From Lentzea sp. NBRC 102530 (lineage in GTDB: Bacteria; Actinomycetota; Actinomycetes; Mycobacteriales; Pseudonocardiaceae), in the NCBI RefSeq assembly GCF_030269365.1, contig NZ_BSTF01000032.1:1-55819 (forward strand): a DNA stretch of 55,819 bases. Direction: 5' to 3'. The notes under the pieces were generated by a model. The model searched no databases and was not told the origin of the DNA. It saw nothing but the letters and a program-made list of their open reading frames with translations. Position 1 is the first letter of the stretch. Each line of letters starts with the position of its first letter. Shown here piece by piece: positions 51,901 to 55,819 of the stretch. The position numbers and the translations under genes are program-made.

Positions 51901-52600
51901 CGGCCACGCCCGGATAGGTGACCGTCGTGCCCGATTGGACACCCGCGCTGCCACGGGCGCCCGCGAAGCCGTAGGCGAACTCGTGCGCGTCATCGAGCTT
52001 GATCGTGACGAGCGCCGAGGCGTCCGCCTTGCCCGCGAGCTGCACCGAGACGCCGTCGGCCTTGTTGCGCCACGACCCGTTCTCCGCCACCAGAGACGCA
52101 TCGATCGGCGCCCACGAACCGTCCGCCTTGCGGTAGTTCAGCGGCGTGTCGCTGAACTCCGTGGTCCGCGTGCCGTCCGTGTTGCGGTACGTCGTCTCGT
52201 TGCGCGACCGCGAGTCCGGGCGACTCGTCTTCGAGTCGAAGCCGGTCACGTTGCTCGGGCCCTGCACCACCTTCGCGGCGTTGCGGACGCCCTGACCAGG
52301 CGTGCCGAACTTGGGCCGCGGGTACTGGGCCATCTCCGAGACCGGCATCCCGAGGTTGCCCTCACGACTGTCGCTCTCGGACGGAAGACCGTCCGCGGAG
52401 CCGCTGTCCTGTTTGGCGGCCAGGTCACGGGCCCTGTTCAACTGCTCGGCCAGCTCACGCCCAGCGTCGGTGAACCACGGCAGCAGCGACGTGATGCCAG
52501 GCCCGCCGACACCGATGACGAGTGTCACGGTGAGCAACAAACCAAGGACAGGAACCAGGTATTTGGGCGCGCGGAAGCGCCCGGCTCTCCGGCCGGTCAT
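42926..52600 (-). CDS. Rhs/YD-repeat polymorphic toxin with LamG, Hint and PIN-like tip
   Basis: 3224 aa. The start ATG at 52600 has GGGGGAAG 8 nt upstream. Domains: a hydrophobic N-terminal export/anchor segment (about 15-35), an exported N-region, a LamG/concanavalin-like domain (about 975-1170, DSYWRLGEAGG), many YD repeats (about 1270-2600; e.g. YDALGQLTS, YDKAGRAV) and the RHS core end (ARWYDPSTGSFSSRDSVD, about 2620). A pre-toxin helix region (about 2648-2725) and an Ala-rich linker follow. The Hint autoprotease lies at about 2935-3085 (SFTPDTPVLLADGSHKPI ... VLVHNC). The last 140 residues are PIN-like, with acidic residues in VMIDTGAARAL, SEVAMGEF and IGANDLSIFGTADKMG ... TNDGTF. Hint probably frees the nuclease, which should cut RNA in rival cells. 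Confidence 0.85.
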   Translation of the reverse strand: MTGRRAGRFRAPKYLVPVLGLLLTVTLVIGVGGPGITSLLPWFTDAGRELAEQLNRARDLAAKQDSGSADGLPSESDSREGNLGMPVSEMAQYPRPKFGTPGQGVRNAAKVVQGPSNVTGFDSKTSRPDSRSRNETTYRNTDGTRTTEFSDTPLNYRKADGSWAPIDASLVAENGSWRNKADGVSVQLAGKADASALVTIKLDDAHEFAYGFAGARGSAGVQSGTTVTYPGVADHADLRVESVPGGAKEILVLKDRAAARSWDFPLRLKGLTAKVVDGSVVLSDGSGRERLTIPPGFMTDSAPRTEDVVPAQSFGVKYEVTDGGRNLRVSLDSAWLDDPARVFPVLVDPTVFEGTSEARQLTVGGSPVVNPSELTIGTNKTALLRFGAVSTALRNHKIFGAQLQLVNFDSATCRPQPMVVRSVAGEFTTGGNGPALGGVIGGGSFSHGFMSVGQTRSACPAAPELIDLGVGGEQLVQGWANGGANNGIALQAQNQGAAAQWKKIVGARTANPPKLFVTHSPYNAEYRIDQPIPDPPLTSQQGGKVKVRVKNTGANAWDATNYDLAYKVFNADTNALVAVKHAAGLPGTVNRGDEVTLEATIEKLPYGRYIFDFTMRHGNTTFTDEQVAPGRITLEVFNLPPVVTEQYPPSGWSVETLRPQLWAKAQDHENDGISYKFQVCEQDQAGNPVGCFDSGFIEPAYWTVPEGKLRWDRVYYWHVAAKDSTSESPYTDWSRLFASVPQPEVTSRMGNAPYTGNGLGFDPMVGNYTTAAIDAAAATAGPELNVARTYNSLDPRAKLTFGSGWSTRYDMRIVEDGDGSGNVVVTYPDGQQVRFGKNPDGSFTPPPGRAATLVKSTSDWKLVDKDRTVYGFTASGLLASIKDSADRLVELEYKTDNGKQLLDKVVSKTSNRSLSFAWNADKTHVEYVRTEQVDGAALEWKYVYDADQLREVCDPTGKCTRYNYEKGSHYRSTVLDSRPDSYWRLGEAGGDDANSQISIKLNKDLGKFVGVGQPNQNQTGALGGSDDRAVRLGGGSHVALPEKQVNKHRDLAIELWFKTTSAGPLVGYQDKAIGETPGRGVPLLYVGSDGKLRGQFWQGGINPITSTGTVNDDKWHHVVLSGSVASQTLFLDGKVVNTTPLAGPIDHALLQFAQVGAANSTGSWPSIASGRTSFAGLVDEVAFYARPLGLSQVAAHYAAQAAGDQITEVTMPSSTARVAAKISYDHVHDRMREYVDSDGGRWQLGVPTVGGNEENIIRSVRVVDPGNRPQYYDFDGLKGRILRQVTPIGAAVRPEDMVGRDCKTNGDGITSCDGLVVALGVRLFEYDKSGFQQKIRDELGNEAQLIHDERGNLTQKVSCREKRADDTWDCQTTHYKYQPPSADPTDPRADKLIESRDARSSGPTDNTYLTTSAYTDFGDLERETNPDGGSTLHRYTDGSTPAFDSPADNSVKEPVRLLKSTTDPRGATTVNRYYRNGDLAETKSPAGLRTVFTYDVLGRKKTATEYSDAIPGGAVTSYKYDKLGRVTEVTYPATKNAVTGVTHTETAKTEYDADGNTTAAELVDSQDPGNPRRSTFEFDDFGRMIKTIGPEGNEASFGYDVFGNRTWAIDANGVKTVYTYTARNKVAQVRLVGYHGKAITPGATGFEPLDPEKPLPDLVLESNQYDHSGKLIVQTDAMGRRTETSYYADGLVKEIKAKADNKVGTPAITIQQNSYDAAGNLTRQVGMGGKVVVHEVDATGRLKSSTQEPDSLRRRTDYVYDTSGNITKVTRSGAHSNTGAFTAAFAEVVDFEYDAFGRQVKESTRGSAGLAVTRKKYDQRDLVTSVIAPLGNVSGAVEASHTTEYTYDERGRSVSMVSPPVTTEQFGQSPSVNRPTSTTGYNAFGDVTQIRNPAGGVMSMAYDKAGRAVRTTSPSYQAPGSSTPITGVASVEYDPMGRAVKTTDPSGASIWMYYDQRGRLVEKRDPNPDERTTPGGSWRYSYTDNGDLLSTQDPTGGTTQRTYDQFSRAVTQTVLETKPQPAAFETKFGYDAKGNLETVTSPRNEVTRFGYDALGQKTSVTDAAGVVTQLGYDSFGNQVYTRDAQGRAAYQRLDQAGNKVMDLSLAPNGQVLRQGRYTHDVAGNVLTATDPLGKVTKNTYDALGQLTSLEEPVSATESITTSYGYDTSGRRTRVTDGRTNSTFYTYNALGKPESVIEPSTPAHPNLADRTWTTAYDSSGRPTTLTAPGNVTRTREYDGLGRMRKETGAGTSVSTPDRLVNYDLIGRPTSVSAPGGSNTYEYNNRGLLISATGPSGDATFGYDEVGRLSTRTDASGTSSFNYVNGRLNSAQDGVSGALVAFGYNPAGLVESMNYGAGRVRTFGYDDLGRETSDVTKNATGGVLASVGYEYDLADRLKKKTTAGTAGGGEQTYGYDDLGRMTSWTSGGATTAYAWDKSGNRIQNGAKTSTFDARNRVLSDGDYTYKYTPRGTRESRTSSGFEEKFEFDAFDRLTKVGSATYTYDGLDRPVTRGSKQFKYSGPSIDPVSDSDSIFGRGAGGELLSLSSGADKRLLLSDKHGDVVGGLDSSTAELKDSTAYDPWGKVTASTGTKRAVGFQGDWTDPDSGQVNMGARWYDPSTGSFSSRDSVDQGGPGSAGFNRYAYGVGSPVNGFDPNGHNWFSDAVSWVGDNISTVGHTALDVAGLVPGLGEIADGINAVWYLAEGNYTDAALSAAGMIPFGGWGATAAKWGNRGYDALRGADNVPTPRTPDAPHPRRPDGPNAGKGPDGMPLKKTDVPNASKSLPDPRKLAAEAAARRAAAAAAAYQAAVRRTAAAKAAVAKAVKNNPIPTLKAALKPRIANAKNIISAMPNAPARIVQTAVTNVQDLNKVYDTIKTAILGVGKEVIQEAAQTQVAETLATLGVPYAEDILDIAGGGKKKKRTGDKGKDAKRDVRNNTVSCDRNSFTPDTPVLLADGSHKPIASIEVGDSVVATDPTTGQTGVKRVTDVRSHNADGKLYEVSVLTESGPGSVVATDEHPFWVESLKKWVHAEDLKPGYQFLTADNRSATVTGTRSFTENRKVYNLTVDGLHTFYVGAGQADVLVHNCEQVMIDTGAARALTSDNPEVTGRIKSTIGNRQMVMSEVAMGEFMNQLWNNKEAIGRKEGQLVADFLSNVTIVPNDPSAQLSSLKPSKKIGANDLSIFGTADKMGIQTITNDGTFVNRLFNRTGYAVDAVIHPSVTWKNR

Positions 52601-52647
52601 AGTGATCTTCCCCCAGGAAGTGAGGCCCCCAGATGCAGGCGGTCCGG

Positions 52648-52677
52648 AGCATAAGCGGCTAAACACCGTCTTTACAA
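52648..52677 (-). promoter_or_regulatory. Promoter of the Rhs toxin gene
   Basis: The minus strand reads TTGTAA (52672-52677), an 18-bp spacer and TATGCT (52648-52653), about 48 nt before the start codon. Confidence 0.5.
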
Positions 52678-52860
52678 GGGATGTGCGTCTGGTCACCTTG
52701 TGTAACGAAGAACGTCCGATGAGAGGTTCGTCCGCAGGATTCCCATCAGGGGATTTCGTCTGCTACAAAGCGTTCCGTCAGCATCCTCTGGGGGATGTCC
52801 GTTTACCCGCCGCGCGACGAGCGCGTGCTTTGGCATGTCCGGAATTGGGGGACCAAAGTC

Positions 52861-55650
52861 ATGACCAGACCCGAGCGCGGGTCGTGGAGACGCTGGATGC
52901 GGGTGGCAGTCGCCGCCGCCGTGGGGATCGCCGGTCTGCCGGTCCTCATGAGCGCGGCCAACGTCGCCAACGCCGTCGACACGATCCACTGCAAGCCCAA
53001 GGGCAACGTGTTCGTGAGCATCGCGAACAGCCCGGCGTTCCACCTGCGCACGACGAACGAGCCTTCCGCCGGCTACAACCAGTGGGACAGTCAGCACGTC
53101 GGCAACGGCTGGGACCACCACTTCGTCGCGGGCCCCAACGGCTACATCTGGTTCACTTTGGACAACGGCGAACTCCGCCGCCACCAGTGGATCGACGGCG
53201 TCGGCTGGGCGGACAACGGCATCAGCAAGCTGATCGCGACCGGCTGGAACGGGTGGAACCTCCCCGCCTTCCGCAACCGGTTCACCGTGGACCCCACGAA
53301 CACCCTGTACACAGTGGACGACAGCGGAAGTCTCAAGCAGCACAAGTACAACGAGACCTCCGGCCAGATGTCCACCAAGGTCATCGAGGCCGGCTGGGGC
53401 AAGTACGACCAGGTCTTCGCCGCGGGTCCCGGCGTGCTCTACACCCGTGACCGCAACGTCAACGACGGTCAGCTCTACCGCTTCCAGTACGACGACGCCA
53501 CGAACACCTTCACCCAGCGGGAGAAGGTCGTCGGCGGCGGCTGGAACGGCTTCAAGCAGATCACCTCTCCCGGTGGCGACATCATCTACGGCACCGCCCC
53601 CGGCGGCGCGACCTTCTGGTACCGCTGGAAGAACGAGGGCAACGGCTCTCTCGAGAACGGCGGCGCCGGCAGCTGGAAGCAGCAGATCAGCACCTGGAAC
53701 GACGTCGACGAGATCGCACCCGCGGTCGACACGTGCAGCGTCAAGCCCATCGCGACCGACGTGGAGTGCAAGCCGAGCGCCCAGATGTGGGGCTCGAGTC
53801 CCGACGCCGGCCTGTACCTGCGCAGGTACCTGGAGCCCGAGAGCGGCATCACCGCCTGGGACCACTCCGCGGGCCGGATCGGCAACGGCTGGGCCAACAT
53901 GCGGTTCATCGCCGGCCCCAACGGCTACAAGTACATGATCTTCCCGGACGGCAACGTCCACCGGCACCAGTGGGTCGAGGGTGTCGGCTGGGGCGGCAAC
54001 GGCATCAGCAAGCAGATCGCCACCGGGTGGACCGGCTGGACCGACCCCCGGTACGTCAACCGGATCACGGTCGACACCAACAACCACTTCTACGGCGCGC
54101 TCGCCAACGGCCAACTCCAGCACAGCACCTACACCGAGGCGCCGGGGACCGGGGCGGTGACCTGGACCCAGGAGATCATCGACGACGGCTGGGGCAAGTA
54201 CGACCAGGTCTTCGCCGGTGGCGACGGCGTGCTCTACGCCCGTGACCCGAACATCGGCGACGGCACGCTGTTCCGCTTCCACTACGACTACAAGTCCAAG
54301 CGGTGGATCGAGTACGGCCGCAACCTGGGCACGGGCTGGAACGGCTTCCAGCAGATCCTCTCCGCCGGTGGCGACGTCGTCATCGGGCGCAGCGGCCCCG
54401 ACGTCTTCTGGTACCGCTACGACAACGCCACGAAGACCTGGACGAACAGCGCGGACGGCATCTGGAAGGAACACATCATCTGGTGGGAAGGCCTCCAGCA
54501 GCTGATGATCGACGTGGACTCGTGCAAGCTGACGAACCCCGTCAAGATCACGCCGCCGCAGACGCCCGCCCCGGCGTTCGACAAGGCCGAGATGATCTAC
54601 AACACGCAGAAGTCGCGGTTCGAGATCGCCTACGCGGACGAGAACGGCTCGGTGAAGCGCGCCTACCAGTCGGTGCCGAACAGCGAGTCCCTCCTGTTCG
54701 ATCCCTTGTCCAGCACCGGTCACACCGGCCGGGCGACCCTCGCCCAGCAGGAGGACAACAAGATCGTCGTGATGGCGCGCGGCACCAACGCCCAGACGAG
54801 GGCCTTCGTCGAACCGGCGCCCAACTCCGGCTCGTTCACCTGGACGGAGAAGGACGTCAAGGGCTCGCTCAACACCTCGCCGATCCTGGTGCGCGGCAAC
54901 AACAAGCTGCTCACCGCGTTCGCCGTCGACGGCAACAACAAGCTCTGGTACTCCGAGCAGTTCGGGGTCAACGGCGAGTTCAAGCCGTGGCGTCAGGCCA
55001 CCGCCCCCACGAACTACAACATGACCGGTGAGATGACGATCGTGCCGTCCGGTGACGGGTTCGAGATCGCCTACGCCAGCGTCAGCAAGGCGATCGCGGT
55101 CAAGAAGTTCGTCAACGGTGTGATGGGCGAGCACCGCGTGGCAGGCGGCATCGCCAGCGTCGTCGCCCCCGCCGCGGTCGTGTTCGCCGACGGCAAGGTG
55201 CAGCTGGTGATCCGCGGCGAGGACAACAAGCTCTACACGCAGAAGGAAGGCGCGTCGGGCTTCGCGGGCTGGACGAACATCAGCGGTGCCCTGCAGTTCA
55301 CCGGCACCCCCGAGGCGTTGCTGAACAAGTTCAACATCGTCGAGGTGGTGGCGCGCGACACCAACGGCTGGATCCACCGCGGTGGCCAGACCGCACCGGG
55401 CTCCACCACCTGGCGGGTGTGGACCAACATCGGCTGGGAGTCGCAGTTCGACGTGTCGTTCGCCGCCAGCACGGGCCCCGAGCAGCGGATCTTCGCCGAC
55501 GTCGGCAACGGGCTGCACATCCTGGCCGACGCGCCGCCGTACGCCTCGGAGCCGAGCCTCGCCCTGTCCTCGGACGCGGCGACCTCGCTGGAGAAGTCCT
55601 CGCGGACGGTTCCCGCCAAGGCGACCAAGCAGAAGATCTCGGAGAAGTAG
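52861..55650 (+). CDS. Secreted tachylectin / beta-propeller lectin-like protein
   Basis: 929 aa. A twin-arginine-like or long Sec signal (PERGSWRRWMRVAVAAAVGI, cleavage near VANAVD) is followed by two tachylectin-type five-bladed propeller units of about 230 residues each (each has FVAGPNGY/FIAGPNGY, HQWIDGVGW/HQWVEGVGW, GWNGF.QI). The C-terminal 330 residues are another propeller with Asn/Lys-rich blades (AFAVDGNNKLWYSE, RGEDNKLYTQKEG) like PLL-type lectins. It probably binds sugars outside the cell. The ATG at 52861 has GGGGGA about 9 nt upstream. It diverges from the Rhs toxin gene, 260 bp away. Confidence 0.85.
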   Translation: MTRPERGSWRRWMRVAVAAAVGIAGLPVLMSAANVANAVDTIHCKPKGNVFVSIANSPAFHLRTTNEPSAGYNQWDSQHVGNGWDHHFVAGPNGYIWFTLDNGELRRHQWIDGVGWADNGISKLIATGWNGWNLPAFRNRFTVDPTNTLYTVDDSGSLKQHKYNETSGQMSTKVIEAGWGKYDQVFAAGPGVLYTRDRNVNDGQLYRFQYDDATNTFTQREKVVGGGWNGFKQITSPGGDIIYGTAPGGATFWYRWKNEGNGSLENGGAGSWKQQISTWNDVDEIAPAVDTCSVKPIATDVECKPSAQMWGSSPDAGLYLRRYLEPESGITAWDHSAGRIGNGWANMRFIAGPNGYKYMIFPDGNVHRHQWVEGVGWGGNGISKQIATGWTGWTDPRYVNRITVDTNNHFYGALANGQLQHSTYTEAPGTGAVTWTQEIIDDGWGKYDQVFAGGDGVLYARDPNIGDGTLFRFHYDYKSKRWIEYGRNLGTGWNGFQQILSAGGDVVIGRSGPDVFWYRYDNATKTWTNSADGIWKEHIIWWEGLQQLMIDVDSCKLTNPVKITPPQTPAPAFDKAEMIYNTQKSRFEIAYADENGSVKRAYQSVPNSESLLFDPLSSTGHTGRATLAQQEDNKIVVMARGTNAQTRAFVEPAPNSGSFTWTEKDVKGSLNTSPILVRGNNKLLTAFAVDGNNKLWYSEQFGVNGEFKPWRQATAPTNYNMTGEMTIVPSGDGFEIAYASVSKAIAVKKFVNGVMGEHRVAGGIASVVAPAAVVFADGKVQLVIRGEDNKLYTQKEGASGFAGWTNISGALQFTGTPEALLNKFNIVEVVARDTNGWIHRGGQTAPGSTTWRVWTNIGWESQFDVSFAASTGPEQRIFADVGNGLHILADAPPYASEPSLALSSDAATSLEKSSRTVPAKATKQKISEK

Positions 55651-55693
55651 CCGAGAAGCAGCACCGCGCTGAAACGAGAAGGGGGCTGCCCGC

Positions 55694-55819
55694 TGAACTG
55701 GTCCCCGGAAGTTGGACTGGCTAACTGAAGGTTAGGCCGTGAGGGCCTGGGCTCGGTATTCGACCGGGCTCAGGCCCTTGAGCGTGGTGGAGATGCGGGT
55801 GGTGTTGTACCAGTCGATG
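55694..55819. mobile_element. End of an IS3-family element, cut by the window
   Basis: A terminal TGAACTGGTCCCCGGAAGTT at 55694-55713 looks like the IS3-type inverted repeat of actinomycetes. The transposase gene stop lies 19 bp further in. The element starts 43 bp after the lectin stop codon. The other end is beyond the window, so completeness and target duplication cannot be judged. Confidence 0.75.
55732..55819 (-). CDS. IS3-family transposase, C-terminal fragment (partial)
   Basis: The last 28 residues are visible (IDWYNTTRISTTLKGLSPVE, then YRAQALTA), which is the standard end of the OrfB integrase core of IS3-family transposases. The rest lies beyond the window edge. Confidence 0.85.
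   Translation of the reverse strand, partial: IDWYNTTRISTTLKGLSPVEYRAQALTA

Noticed and set aside
52693..55518. 941-codon minus-strand ORF opposite the tachylectin gene
   Set aside because: Val/Asp/Leu-rich shadow without motifs; the plus strand has a signal peptide and clear propeller repeats.

Overview
The window reads as chromosome of a high-GC, mycothiol/F420-using actinomycete, most likely Pseudonocardiaceae (Lentzea/Saccharothrix/Lechevalieria-like; genus is inference). Signs are strong G/C third-position bias with long shadow ORFs opposite nearly every gene, an actinobacterial rRNA leader, GTG starts, several leaderless-type promoters (TANNNT, 6-7 nt, then RTG), LprG/P55, Hip1, LysX, an F420:NADPH reductase and a fused RNase H-phosphatase. 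The block glnA2 / two Hip1-type hydrolases / panB / RNase H-phosphatase follows the order Rv2222c-Rv2228c of Mycobacterium tuberculosis, with foreign genes interleaved.

Layout. 1-461: leader and three promoters of an rRNA operon running left out of the window. 462-5354 (minus): glnA2 followed by a 1179-aa glycosyltransferase/FkbM methyltransferase fusion. 5396-7546 (plus): lprG-p55 glycolipid export pair. 7501-10586 (minus): two coupled Hip1-type hydrolases. 10616-14810: nadE, a hypothetical protein, a histidine kinase/response regulator pair. 14811-23971: lysX, small hydrolases, VOC protein, panB, GST-like reductase, prolyl iminopeptidase, secreted lectin domain, metal-receptor-like protein, F420 reductase. 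24136-25542: RNB ribonuclease.

25767-33526 (minus) is an eight-gene, tightly overlapping operon coding for a type IV secretion-like machine (VirB2-, PrgI/VirB3-, VirB4-, VirB6-, VirB8-like proteins, NlpC/P60 wall hydrolase, two small proteins). No relaxase, coupling ATPase or integrase is seen. A ribbon-helix-helix protein and a possible 38-codon ORF lie upstream on the other strand. This orphan apparatus is one of the two most interesting systems here.

33873-42473: a secreted DUF6345-like protein, threonine synthase directly behind RNase P RNA, a flavin reductase, RNase H-phosphatase, tRNA-Leu(GAG), an MBL hydrolase, an APH-family kinase, and a TetR/membrane-protein pair with two matching operators. 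42628-52600 (minus) holds the second system: a 3224-aa Rhs/YD-repeat polymorphic toxin with LamG, Hint autoprotease and a C-terminal PIN-like nuclease, followed 1 nt later by a small probable immunity gene. A secreted tachylectin/propeller protein diverges from it, and an IS3-family element begins 43 bp after that gene and leaves the window.
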